Of a stretch of DNA of 64,000 nucleotides, positions 1 to 7,747 are shown one piece after another. The first letter of the stretch is position 1, and each line of letters starts with the position of its first letter. The stretch is from contig NZ_JAFEVR010000004.1 in NCBI RefSeq assembly GCF_017352375.1, forward strand, positions 1,302,001 through 1,366,000, written 5' to 3'. The notes beneath the pieces were generated by a model. The model did no database searches and had not been told where the DNA came from. It was given only the letters and a program-made list of their open reading frames with translations. The DNA comes from Mycolicibacterium sp. S2-37. GTDB lineage: Bacteria; Actinomycetota; Actinomycetes; Mycobacteriales; Mycobacteriaceae. The translations under genes were made by a program, and so were the position numbers.

Positions 1-35
1 GCGAAAGGGACATTCGCCTCGCCTTTGGGGGGAGC

Positions 36-72
36 GGCCCCGCTTCTCCGGCCATGCCGGAGGGGCGGGGCC
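36..72. terminator. GC-rich hairpin ending the phosphonate operon
   Basis: Two 17-base arms (36-52 and 56-72) pair throughout, with two G-T wobbles, around a 3-base loop. The hairpin begins 22 bp past the stop of the leftward alcohol dehydrogenase gene, where that operon should end. There is no clear U-tract, which is common for mycobacterial terminators. The left 35 bp of the window hold nothing else recognisable. Confidence 0.6.
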
Positions 73-93
73 ACCACCGTTTCCGGGTCGGTA

Positions 94-1107
94 TCAAGGG
101 GCCACCGCAGCGCGCAGCGTGCCGGACGGTGGAGCCGTCAACACCGCTTCCAGCCCATGGAGCGGAACGGGATCCGACACCAGCTCGCGCCACGGGTAAT
201 CGCACCGGGTCCGGTCCAGGAAGCCCAGCGCTTCCCGGAGGTGACGCGGCTCGTAGTTGTGCACACCGGTGATCGTCAACCATCGGCGCACCACCGTCTC
301 CGGATCCACCGGCAGTGCCGGACCAGGAGACACCGACCCCCCGAGCACCAGCACACCGCCGACGTCGAGGCGGGCCAGTGCCGCGGACACGGCGGACGTC
401 GCTCCCGAGAAGTCGATGGCGACGTCGACCGGCCCCCCAGGGTCCGCCATCGCACCGAATCGGGTGGCCGTCACGATCCGGCCGACGTCCAGGTCGGTGA
501 TCTGCACGTGTGCGCCTGCCGCGGCGCACACCGCTGCCGCCGTCACGCCGAGCATCCCCGCGCCGCAGACCAGGACCCGGCGGCCGGTCAGCTCTCCCGC
601 CGCCTCCACGGTGGCCATGACCGTGGCGGTGGCACACCCCGCGGGCGCGGCCACCCTGTCGTCCAGGCCCTCCGGAACGCGTTCGATCGTCACGCCGACG
701 GGAAGCACGACGTGCTCGGCATAGGCGCCCGACAGCGGCCAGTCGCCCTCGAACGACTCGTGACCGACCTTTCGCACCACCTCGCATTTCGCGGTGCGCC
801 CCGCCCGGCAGCGGGTACAGCGCCCGCACGACGCGGTCACCGACCACACCACGCGGTCCCCGATCGCAAGCCCCGGATGAGCGCCGGGGTGGACGACGTC
901 GCCGACGGCCTCATGGCCGAGCACCGAGGGTCGCGGGCCGGGGCGACGCCCCGCGACCGTGTGCAGATCGCTGCCGCAGACGGTTGCCAGCCGTACCCGC
1001 ACCAGCGCGGCGTCTCCACCCGGCCCCGGCAGCGGTACCTCGCGCAGCTCGACACCGGCACCGGTCCAGATTGCGACCCTCGTCAGACCAGGCGCGACCG
1101 GATCCAC
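94..1107 (-). CDS. Phosphonate-associated zinc-dependent alcohol dehydrogenase
   Basis: Medium-chain (MDR) dehydrogenase of about 337 residues. It has the catalytic-zinc segment VCGSDLHT (Cys about 44), a GHE motif (about 64-66), and four structural-zinc cysteines in CGRCTRCRAGRTAKC (about 94-108). The nucleotide-binding turn CGAGMLG lies near residue 181. It is the last gene of the leftward phn operon. By position and family it fits the putative phosphonate-catabolism-associated alcohol dehydrogenases (TIGR03366 type, from memory). The substrate is unknown; an alcohol or aldehyde arising from phosphonate breakdown is an inference. The GTG start at 1105-1107 overlaps phnE by 25 bp and was chosen because no ATG or GTG lies nearer the conserved N-terminus, so the start is uncertain by a few residues. 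Confidence 0.8.
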   Translation of the reverse strand: MDPVAPGLTRVAIWTGAGVELREVPLPGPGGDAALVRVRLATVCGSDLHTVAGRRPGPRPSVLGHEAVGDVVHPGAHPGLAIGDRVVWSVTASCGRCTRCRAGRTAKCEVVRKVGHESFEGDWPLSGAYAEHVVLPVGVTIERVPEGLDDRVAAPAGCATATVMATVEAAGELTGRRVLVCGAGMLGVTAAAVCAAAGAHVQITDLDVGRIVTATRFGAMADPGGPVDVAIDFSGATSAVSAALARLDVGGVLVLGGSVSPGPALPVDPETVVRRWLTITGVHNYEPRHLREALGFLDRTRCDYPWRELVSDPVPLHGLEAVLTAPPSGTLRAAVAP

Positions 1108-2684
1108 CCGGACAGCCTCTCGATGGAGTAGACGATCACGAAGATGACGAGCACGATCGCTCCGGCGACCTCGAAGTTCAGCGTGCGAATCGATTCGAAG
1201 AGCAGATAGCCGATGCCGCCGGCACCGACGATGCCCAGCACCGTCGAGGTGCGCACATTCACGTCGAACATGTAGAGGCTCGATCCCACCACAGCGGGCA
1301 TCGCCTGAGGCACCACCGCCGAGAACAACGTCTTCCACCAGCCGCCGCCGACAGACCGCACCGCCTCCAACGGGCCGGGATCGATCTCCTCCACCGCGTC
1401 GGCGACGAGCTTCCCGAGGAAACCGATGGATCCGATCGCCAGCGCGCAGGTGCCCGCGATCGGGCCGAGGCCGAGCGCCGCGACGAACACCACGGCCAGG
1501 ATCAGCTCGGGCACCGCGCGCACCAGCAGGATCCACCCGCGCGCGAGCCAGTAGCACGTCGCGTTCGGCGAGACATTGCCCGCCGCGAGGATGCCGACCG
1601 GGAGCGACAGCACGACGCCGATCGCGGTCGATACGACACCGATCGCGACGGTCTGCAGGGCGGCGTCGAACAGGTCGGCCCCGAGTGCGCCGAAGTCCGG
1701 CGGGATCATCCGGGTGAATACCTCGGCCGAGGGGCCGATCCAGGTGAGAAGCGAGATCGGATTGATCTGCAGGACGACGAACGAAGCGGCGGTCGCTCCC
1801 ACGAGCACGCCGGACAGCACGAACCGTGCCGCGCGATCCCGGCGCGGATCGGAACTCGACGGGGTCAGCAGAACACGGCGGATGCCGATCGCGAGCAGTT
1901 CCATCCCGGCGATGATCACCAGGATCACCAGAACGATCCCGAGGGCGCGGGGATAGATCAGGCCACGCAGCGCGTCCTGCAGAGCGAAACCGATGCCGCC
2001 GGCGCCGACGAATCCGAGCACCACCGACATGCGCAGGTTGATGTCGATGCGATAGACGAAAATGCCTATCCAGGCCGGGACGACCTGTGGCACAACAGCA
2101 TTGATCATCTCACGGAAGTAACCCGCCCCGGTGCTGCGGACGGCCTCGCGGGGGCCGGCATCACTCTGCTCGATCGCGTCGGCGAACAGCTTGGCCAGCA
2201 TCCCGATCGAGTGCAACGCCAGGGCCAGGATGCCGGGCAGCACGCCGATACCCAGCGCACGGACGAACAGCACCGCGAACAACAGGTCGGGCATGGCCCG
2301 GCAGAAGGTGATGACGGCACGTGCCACCGCATACACCGCCGGATGCGGTGTGGTGTTGCGGGCGGCCAGGAATGCCAGCGGAACCGACGCCACCGCGGCC
2401 AGCACCGTGCCGAGCACCGCCATGAGGAGCGTCTCGAACGCCAACATCCCGATGCGGCCGGGGTCGTCGAGGCGCGGCGGCAGCATCCGCTCGACCAGTG
2501 CGACCACCTCGTCGGCGCCGTCGAGCAGTGCTGCCGGCGCGAAGTCGATGAACCACGCCGAGGCCAGCGTCGCCGCCAGGGCGGCGACCAGAAGCAGGTG
2601 GAGCAGACCCGGCGCGGGCGGGCGGCCCGGCCTCTGCCGGGCAGCCGGCGGGCGGGGCAGTTCACCGATCGACGAAGCGTTCAC
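1083..2684 (-). CDS. phnE: Fused tandem phosphonate ABC transporter permease (PhnE-PhnE)
   Basis: Inner-membrane permease of 533 residues made of two PhnE-like halves in one chain. Each half has its own hydrophobic helices and cytoplasmic coupling loop: EAVRSTGAGYFREM in the first half and EAVRSVGGGWWKTL in the second, each followed by a VVPQ segment. Each half also carries a GAGGIG turn. Most bacteria encode a single PhnE that dimerises, or two separate genes, so this protein should supply the whole transmembrane pore alone. The GTG start overlaps the phnC stop (GTGA), which suggests translational coupling. It works with PhnC and PhnD to import phosphonates. Confidence 0.9.
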   Translation of the reverse strand: MNASSIGELPRPPAARQRPGRPPAPGLLHLLLVAALAATLASAWFIDFAPAALLDGADEVVALVERMLPPRLDDPGRIGMLAFETLLMAVLGTVLAAVASVPLAFLAARNTTPHPAVYAVARAVITFCRAMPDLLFAVLFVRALGIGVLPGILALALHSIGMLAKLFADAIEQSDAGPREAVRSTGAGYFREMINAVVPQVVPAWIGIFVYRIDINLRMSVVLGFVGAGGIGFALQDALRGLIYPRALGIVLVILVIIAGMELLAIGIRRVLLTPSSSDPRRDRAARFVLSGVLVGATAASFVVLQINPISLLTWIGPSAEVFTRMIPPDFGALGADLFDAALQTVAIGVVSTAIGVVLSLPVGILAAGNVSPNATCYWLARGWILLVRAVPELILAVVFVAALGLGPIAGTCALAIGSIGFLGKLVADAVEEIDPGPLEAVRSVGGGWWKTLFSAVVPQAMPAVVGSSLYMFDVNVRTSTVLGIVGAGGIGYLLFESIRTLNFEVAGAIVLVIFVIVYSIERLSGWIRSRLV

Positions 2685-3490
2685 CCGGTGCGGCTCCGAC
2701 CGGCCGGGTCGGCCAGGGCGGGGTCGACCCGCTGGTAGATGCTCATCACGTCGTCGCGGTTCATCCCGACCGCGGGCCGGTCGAGCACTTTGCGCCCGTT
2801 GCGCAGGCCGATGAGCCGGTGCGCCCAGCCCAGAGCGAGGTCGACCTGGTGGAGCGTGCACACCACGGTGAGCTTCTCCTCGATGCAGACCCGGAACAGC
2901 AGGTCCATGACGACGCCCGCGTTCTCGGGATCGAGCGAGGCGACGGGTTCGTCGGCGAGCAGCAGCGCGGGCCGCTGCATCAGCGTGCGCGCGATCGCGA
3001 CGCGCTGTTGCTGCCCACCGGACAGCGTGTCGGCGCGGCGGGGCGAGAAGTCGGCGAGACCGACCCGGTCGAGTTGGGCCATCGCCTCCTCGCGCATCGA
3101 CTTCGGATAGGTCAGGGCGCCGTAACGGGGCACACTGAGCCGGCCGAGCCCTCCGATCAGGACGTTCTCCAGGCAGCTGAGCCGGCCGACGAGGTTGAAG
3201 TTCTGGAAGACGAATCCGACCCGGCAGCGCAACGCGCGCAGCTGCGCGCGTGATGCGGTGTCGACCCGCGTGCCACCGACGTTGATCTGGCCGCTGGTCA
3301 CCGGTTGCAGACCGTTGAGGCAGCGCAGCAGAGTCGACTTGCCGGAACCCGAAAGGCCCAGCAGGACAAGCAGTTCGCTGCGGTGCACGTCAAGGGTGAC
3401 ATCGTCGAGGGCCAACGTGTCACCGAACCGCTTGGTGACGTTGCGGCATGCCACGACGACGTCGTCACCTGCCACCGAGTGATCCGACAC
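2681..3490 (-). CDS. phnC: Phosphonate ABC transporter ATP-binding protein
   Basis: ABC ATPase of 269 residues. The Walker A motif is GLSGSGKS (45-52), the Q-loop FQN is near 94, the signature LSGGQ lies at 155-159, and Walker B LLLADEP starts at 175. It energises the fused PhnE permease for uptake of phosphonates delivered by PhnD. The ATG start lies 3 bp after the phnD stop, and the stop overlaps the phnE start. Gene order phnD-phnC-phnE and similarity to PhnC-type ATPases make the assignment firm, although phosphate, phosphite and phosphonate substrates cannot be told apart from the ATPase alone. Confidence 0.92.
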   Translation of the reverse strand: MSDHSVAGDDVVVACRNVTKRFGDTLALDDVTLDVHRSELLVLLGLSGSGKSTLLRCLNGLQPVTSGQINVGGTRVDTASRAQLRALRCRVGFVFQNFNLVGRLSCLENVLIGGLGRLSVPRYGALTYPKSMREEAMAQLDRVGLADFSPRRADTLSGGQQQRVAIARTLMQRPALLLADEPVASLDPENAGVVMDLLFRVCIEEKLTVVCTLHQVDLALGWAHRLIGLRNGRKVLDRPAVGMNRDDVMSIYQRVDPALADPAGRSRTG

Positions 3491-3493
3491 CGA

Positions 3494-4471
3494 TCAGCTC
3501 TTGCACTTCTCGGAACCGGTGACGTCGCAGACCTTACGTACGCCGTCGTACGCGGAGTCCTCGACCGGAACCACGCCCCAGGCCCGTTCGTCGGTGATCA
3601 GGCAGCCGTCGCCCTGACAGAAGCCTTCCGCCTCCATCACCTCGGCGTTGGCCTTATCGGTGAAGATGGTCTTGAGCTTGCCGATGGCGTCGGCGCCGAG
3701 TGAGTCATTGGCGGCGAAGACCGATCCTGCGATCATCTCCGACTTCCAGACCGTCTTGAGGTCACCGGGTGCGAGATCGCCCTTCTGCACCATGGTTTCG
3801 TCGACCATGCTGTCGAAGGCGAAGCCCGCGTCGCAGTCGCCGTTCTTGATCGACAGCGCCGACGCGTCGTGACCGCCGGCGTAGATCGGGGTCATTGCGG
3901 CCGAGATGTCGGCTTCGGATCCCGACTTGATGACTCCGGCCTCGATCAGACCCGCGGACGGGTAGAGGAATCCGGACGTCGAGCCGGGATCGACGAAACA
4001 CACCTTCTTGCCGGCGAAATCGGGCAGGCCGTTGACGGCGGCGTTGTCGGACCGGGCCAGCCCGTAGGACTGGTACCCGGGTTCGGCGCCCTTCTCCTCG
4101 ATCACCGCGCCGAGTGGGGTGATCTTGGCGCCGTTGATGCCCGCGACCACGTAGGCGAATGGTCCGAAGAAGGCCAGATCGACATTGTCGGCGATCATCC
4201 CCTCGACCACGCCTGCGTAGTCGGAGGCCTGCACGAACTCGATGGTCGAGCCGGTCTCCTTCTCCAGCAACTTGATCAGCGGGTCATAGCTGGCGCGCAT
4301 GTCGGCCGAGTTCTCGGCCGGTACGGCGGCCAGGGTGATGGTCTGGGGAAACCCCTTGTCGTTGGTGGCGTCGGAACCGGAGTCCGAGCTCGAACAGCCG
4401 GCGAGCACCAGTCCGGCTCCCGCGGCGGCCGCTGCGACGACGCGGACCTGCTGGGCAAAGCGGATCTTCAT
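3494..4471 (-). CDS. phnD: Phosphonate-binding lipoprotein of the ABC transporter
   Basis: Substrate-binding protein of 325 residues. The signal peptide ends in the lipobox LAGC (Cys26), so it is anchored to the outer face of the membrane. The mature part is a PhnD/PhnS-type periplasmic-binding fold with the segments DLAFFGPFAYVVA and FVDPGSTSGFLYP, which line the oxyanion pocket in this family. It captures phosphonate for PhnC and PhnE. The ATG lies 32 bp after the phnX-like stop in the same leftward operon. The ligand cannot be read from sequence, but the neighbouring enzymes suggest a 2-aminoethylphosphonate-like compound. Confidence 0.9.
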   Translation of the reverse strand: MKIRFAQQVRVVAAAAAGAGLVLAGCSSSDSGSDATNDKGFPQTITLAAVPAENSADMRASYDPLIKLLEKETGSTIEFVQASDYAGVVEGMIADNVDLAFFGPFAYVVAGINGAKITPLGAVIEEKGAEPGYQSYGLARSDNAAVNGLPDFAGKKVCFVDPGSTSGFLYPSAGLIEAGVIKSGSEADISAAMTPIYAGGHDASALSIKNGDCDAGFAFDSMVDETMVQKGDLAPGDLKTVWKSEMIAGSVFAANDSLGADAIGKLKTIFTDKANAEVMEAEGFCQGDGCLITDERAWGVVPVEDSAYDGVRKVCDVTGSEKCKS

Positions 4472-4503
4472 GGATGAGAGTCCTTTTCGAGGAGGTGAAG
4501 GGT

Positions 4504-5175
4504 CTAGGAGGCGAGCACGATGTCCGGCAACTCGACAATCGAACCGAGCACGTGGGTGGCATCGGCGGCGTCGAGTGCCGCACGGTCATGGGCTCCGGTG
4601 AGGACGCCGGCTGCCACCACCGCGCCGGCGCGCAGACCGCACAGGATGTCGCTGGCGGTGTCGCCGGCGACGGCGACTCGGCGCACATCGTCGAGTCCGG
4701 AGCGCATCAGCGCGGTGAGCACCAGGTCGGGGTGGGGCCGACCGCGGATGCCCGGTCCCGGCGCCAGGACGAGGTCGGCGACGTCCTGCCATCCGAGCCC
4801 GTCGATGATGCGCTGCTGGGTCGACGGACTGAAGCCGGTGGTCAGCGCGACCTTGACGCCCGCGGCGCGCATCCTCGAGATGGCCTCCGCCGCACCGTCG
4901 ATCGGGCTGACCCCGCCGTCGACGAACTCGTCGTAGGCCTTCTCGAAAGCGGCATTGGCCTCGCGGGCGCGATCCTCGGTGCCGAACAGCGCGCGGAACA
5001 CCTCGATCTTGGACTGGCCCATGGTGTCGAGGACGTAGCGGCGAGCGGCATCGCGCTCGGGACCGTCGGCGGGTAGGCCGACCGTGGTGGCGGCCTCGTC
5101 GAAGGCCCGGATCACCAGGCCGTCGTCCACGACGGTGGTCCCCGCCATGTCGAGCACCGCCAATTCGATTCGCAT
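4504..5175 (-). CDS. PhnX-like phosphonoacetaldehyde hydrolase family (HAD)
   Basis: HAD-superfamily hydrolase of 223 residues. Motif I is DMAGTT with nucleophile Asp9, the cap segment is TMGQSKIEVF, and a GDTASD motif IV follows. Lys56 in MGQSK aligns by context with the Schiff-base lysine of true phosphonatase (PhnX), which breaks the C-P bond of phosphonoacetaldehyde to acetaldehyde and phosphate. The overall sequence looks more like the phosphonatase-like family (TIGR03351) than classical PhnX, so activity on phosphonoacetaldehyde is likely but unproven. The ATG at 5173-5175 was preferred over an in-frame upstream start at 5205 that would run through an operator. It is the first gene of the phnX-D-C-E-adh operon. 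Confidence 0.82.
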   Translation of the reverse strand: MRIELAVLDMAGTTVVDDGLVIRAFDEAATTVGLPADGPERDAARRYVLDTMGQSKIEVFRALFGTEDRAREANAAFEKAYDEFVDGGVSPIDGAAEAISRMRAAGVKVALTTGFSPSTQQRIIDGLGWQDVADLVLAPGPGIRGRPHPDLVLTALMRSGLDDVRRVAVAGDTASDILCGLRAGAVVAAGVLTGAHDRAALDAADATHVLGSIVELPDIVLAS

Positions 5176-5192
5176 GCGCCTACCTTCGGAGG

Positions 5193-5204
5193 TGGTCCAG
5201 ACCA
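5193..5204. promoter_or_regulatory. DasR/HutC-type GntR operator, site 1
   Basis: The dyad TGGTCCAGACCA lies 18 bp upstream of the PhnX-like start. It matches the TGGTCTAGACCA-type box bound by HutC-subfamily GntR regulators such as DasR. Two related dyads lie at 5250-5265 and 6469-6484. The regulator is probably the UTRA-domain GntR protein encoded at 7022-7744. Confidence 0.65.
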
Positions 5205-5249
5205 ATGGGTTCCCCTGGGCGGAACAGGGGGTGAACAGCTGCCGTCGAC

Positions 5250-5265
5250 ATTGGTCTGGACCAAT
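5250..5265. promoter_or_regulatory. DasR/HutC-type GntR operator, site 2
   Basis: ATTGGTCTGGACCAAT is a dyad with 7-base arms around TG, in the 102-bp gap between the FAD oxidoreductase stop and the PhnX-like start. It lies 57 bp upstream of site 1, centre to centre 59 bp, suggesting cooperative repression of the leftward transport operon. Confidence 0.72.
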
Positions 5266-5277
5266 TGTCGGCAGATT

Positions 5278-6393
5278 TCACAGGCCGACCAACTCGGCGG
5301 TCCGTTCTGCGACGGCGGGGGCCAGCGTCATCCCGCGGCCGCCGGGGCCGGTCACCACGACCACGCCGTCGGACGGCGAGCGGCGGCAGACCAGTTCGCC
5401 CGGATCGAGGCTCTGGCTGTACACGCCCGCCCACCGCCTCACCACCGGAGGCAGCGACCGGCCGAGCAGTTCCTCGACGAGCCCGGTCAGGTACCCGTAC
5501 GGATCCTCGGACACGTCGAACGGAAAGGGTTCGGCGTACTCATGGGTGTCACCGATGGTGAGCCCGCCATGCAGCCGCTGGACACACAGCAGCTGCATGT
5601 GGTGGGCATCGGCGGTCGGATCCTGCGGCTCGGCGCCGACGAGATGCTCCAGCGCCGGCCCGGAGAAACCGGGGTAGTACCGCATGCTGTCGCCGTCGGC
5701 GATCGCGGTGGTGAGTGCCTCACCCAGTGGTGCGGTCTGCATCATCTGCAGCCGCACGCGGCGTACCGGCAGGTCACCGGCGAGCTCGCGGACCAGGCCG
5801 CCGTGCGCGGCACCTGCACAGACGATCACCAGATCTCCCTCGTAGCGGCGCCCCTGGTCGTCGCGCACGGCCCCGCTGTCCACAGCGCGCGCCTCGGTGC
5901 AGGCCAGGAAGGTGTAGCGGCCACTGGCGCAGAGGTGGTCGCGGATCGCGGGCAGTACCTGCCGGGACTCGACCGCCGCATCAGTCGAACAATGCAGTGC
6001 GGCAACGAATTTCCCCCGGAGCGCCGGATTCAACCGGTGGGCCTGTTCCGCGTCGACCAGCCTGAACCCGCGCGCGGCGGCGTCGGTACGCCCGACGGCT
6101 TCCTCGGCCACCGCGACCTCGCCGGGTGTACGCAGCAGCGTCAGCGATCCGGCCGGCCGGAAGCCGATACCGGGGACGACCGAACCGAGTTGCTGCCACA
6201 GTTCGCGGGCACGCAGCGCGGCGTCGAGTTCGGAGGCGGTGCGGCCGGAAACCCAGACCAGCCCGAAGTTGCGGACCGAGGCGCCCCGGGCCTCGGTCTC
6301 GCGCTCCAGGTGCACGACGTCGTGCCCGCGCCGCACCGCCTCCAGCGCGTGGGTGGTCCCGAGGATTCCGCCGCCGATGATGATGACCCGCAT
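5278..6393 (-). CDS. FAD-dependent oxidoreductase of phosphonate catabolism (DAO family)
   Basis: Protein of 371 residues beginning MRVIIIGGGILG, an N-terminal Rossmann dinucleotide-binding motif of the D-amino-acid-oxidase fold. The C-terminus carries the FAD-closing segment VVTGPGGRGMT. Members of this family (TIGR03364 type) co-occur with phosphonate genes; related enzymes oxidise the amine carbon of aminoethylphosphonates to phosphonoacetaldehyde (from memory). That product would feed the PhnX-like hydrolase downstream. The ATG at 6391-6393 was chosen because the upstream in-frame extension has no conserved features. It reads leftward, divergent from the HD gene, from a control region holding operator site 3. 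Confidence 0.82.
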   Translation of the reverse strand: MRVIIIGGGILGTTHALEAVRRGHDVVHLERETEARGASVRNFGLVWVSGRTASELDAALRARELWQQLGSVVPGIGFRPAGSLTLLRTPGEVAVAEEAVGRTDAAARGFRLVDAEQAHRLNPALRGKFVAALHCSTDAAVESRQVLPAIRDHLCASGRYTFLACTEARAVDSGAVRDDQGRRYEGDLVIVCAGAAHGGLVRELAGDLPVRRVRLQMMQTAPLGEALTTAIADGDSMRYYPGFSGPALEHLVGAEPQDPTADAHHMQLLCVQRLHGGLTIGDTHEYAEPFPFDVSEDPYGYLTGLVEELLGRSLPPVVRRWAGVYSQSLDPGELVCRRSPSDGVVVVTGPGGRGMTLAPAVAERTAELVGL

Positions 6394-6468
6394 GGGGCGC
6401 GACCCTGCCGCCGGCGGACGACGGTGTGCCGACACAGAGGTGGCCGGTCCACCAACGGCTGGTGAACC

Positions 6469-6484
6469 ATTGGTATAGACCAAT
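6469..6484. promoter_or_regulatory. GntR operator, site 3, in the divergent FAD/HD promoter
   Basis: ATTGGTATAGACCAAT has 6-base arms identical to those of site 2. It sits immediately upstream of a probable -10 TAGGCT (6491-6496) for the leaderless HD-protein gene starting at 6504, so it would cover the -35 region. Bound regulator could shut off both the HD-gntR operon (autoregulation) and the divergent FAD gene. Confidence 0.7.
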
Positions 6485-6503
6485 TCTTGCTAGGCTTCGC
6501 GAT

Positions 6504-7025
6504 GTGTCCATCCGAGAGGAAACAACCGAGATCCTCGCGTCCCTGCGCGGCGTGTGGGACGAAGAAGCGGTCGACGAACTCGATCACGCACTGCAATCGG
6601 CCGCCCACGCCATCGCCGATCGCGCCGATGACGAACTGGTGCTCGCCGCCGCCTTGCACGACATCGGTCACAGCCCGTTGCTGGCCGGCACGTCCGCCGC
6701 CCACGACCGGGTGGCGCGGGAGTGGCTCACCCCGCGGTTCGGTCCGCGGGTCGGCTGGTTGGCCGGCGCCCATGTCGCCGCCAAGCGGTTCCTCGCCGCC
6801 ACCGAACCGGGGTACGCCGGGGTGCTTTCGCCCGTGTCGGTCGCCTCGCTGCGGGAACAGGGCGGCGCCGCGGCTGACCCTGCCTTCACCGCCAATCCGT
6901 GGTGGCCGGACGCGGTCCGGTTGCGCCGCTATGACGACGCCGCCAAGGATCCCTCCGCGCGCGGAGTGGAGTTCGCCACGGTGATCGCGCTCGCCGACCG
7001 GGTGGCCGCGCGGCTGGCACGATGA
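6504..7025 (+). CDS. PhnZ-like HD-domain protein (putative diiron oxygenase)
   Basis: Small HD-domain protein of 173 residues. Metal-ligand candidates are His28/His35, the His52-Asp53 pair in LHDIGHS, His56, His90 and Lys94 in GAHVAAK, and an Asp near the C-terminus in LADRVAA. The order and the H-x3-K spacing resemble PhnZ, the mixed-valent diiron oxygenase that cleaves the C-P bond of 1-hydroxy-2-aminoethylphosphonate. No PhnY-type 2-oxoglutarate hydroxylase is present in the window, so the substrate is open. The GTG start is favoured because a -10-like TAGGCT ends 7 bp before it (leaderless). The stop overlaps the gntR start by 4 bp. Confidence 0.75.
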   Translation: MSIREETTEILASLRGVWDEEAVDELDHALQSAAHAIADRADDELVLAAALHDIGHSPLLAGTSAAHDRVAREWLTPRFGPRVGWLAGAHVAAKRFLAATEPGYAGVLSPVSVASLREQGGAAADPAFTANPWWPDAVRLRRYDDAAKDPSARGVEFATVIALADRVAARLAR

Positions 7026-7744
7026 CCGGCGTGGTCCGCTCCTCCCCGCCCCCGCGTAAGGCGCATCTGATCCGCACCGAACTCGACCTGCTGCTCACCG
7101 AGTTACAGGTCGGCGACGCCGTCCCCGCCGAACGCGAGCTGGCCGTCCGCTTCGGCGTCGCCAGGGAGACGGTCCGTCAGGCATTGCACGAGCTGCTCGT
7201 CGAGGGGCGGATCGAGCGCCGCGGCCGCGGCACCGTGGTGTCGCGACCCAAACTCGTCCAGCCGCTGTCGCTGAGCTCCTACACCGAGGGCGCCGTCCGG
7301 ATGGGCCGCATCCCCGGCAGATTGCTGGTGACCTGGGAGGACGTGCAGGCCGATGCCGAGCTGGCGGCGGCACTCGACATCAGGCCCGGGTCCGCGGTGA
7401 TGCACCTCGAGCGCGTACTGCTCGCCGACGGTGAGCGGATCGGTCTGGAGAGCACATATCTGTCGGTACAGCGGTTCGGTTGGCTGCGGGACAGTTTCGA
7501 ACCCACCACATCGCTCTACGCGGCGATCCGCGGCTCCGGCGTCCAGTTCGACGCCGCGATGGAGCGGGTCGAGACCGCGCTGCCCTCCCCCCGCGAGGCG
7601 GCGCTGCTGGGCACCACCACCGCGATGCCCGTCCTGATGCTCAATCGGCGCACGGTCGACACCACCGAGGCCCCGATCGAAGTCGTGCGGGCGCTCTACC
7701 GCGGTGACCGGGTCGCGTTCGAGGCCCTGCTGACCGACCGCTGA
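7022..7744 (+). CDS. GntR-family regulator with UTRA domain (HutC subfamily)
   Basis: Transcription factor of 240 residues. An N-terminal winged helix-turn-helix (AERELAVRFGVARETVRQAL, about 40-59) is followed by a C-terminal UTRA ligand-sensing domain, including LERVLLADGERIGLEST and the terminal VEVVRALYRGDRVAFE-like stretch. HutC-type regulators bind TGGT-ACCA dyads, and three such dyads stand in this locus. It is co-transcribed with the HD gene through an ATGA overlap. Its inducer is probably a phosphonate or a degradation intermediate. The stop lies 3 bp from the stop of the convergent hydrolase gene. Confidence 0.88.
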   Translation: MTGVVRSSPPPRKAHLIRTELDLLLTELQVGDAVPAERELAVRFGVARETVRQALHELLVEGRIERRGRGTVVSRPKLVQPLSLSSYTEGAVRMGRIPGRLLVTWEDVQADAELAAALDIRPGSAVMHLERVLLADGERIGLESTYLSVQRFGWLRDSFEPTTSLYAAIRGSGVQFDAAMERVETALPSPREAALLGTTTAMPVLMLNRRTVDTTEAPIEVVRALYRGDRVAFEALLTDR

Positions 7745-7747
7745 GGA

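Noticed and set aside
984..2738. 584-codon plus-strand open frame opposite phnE
   Set aside because: Arg/Asp/His-rich composition without hydrophobic core or motifs; it is the antisense shadow of the well-supported permease gene.
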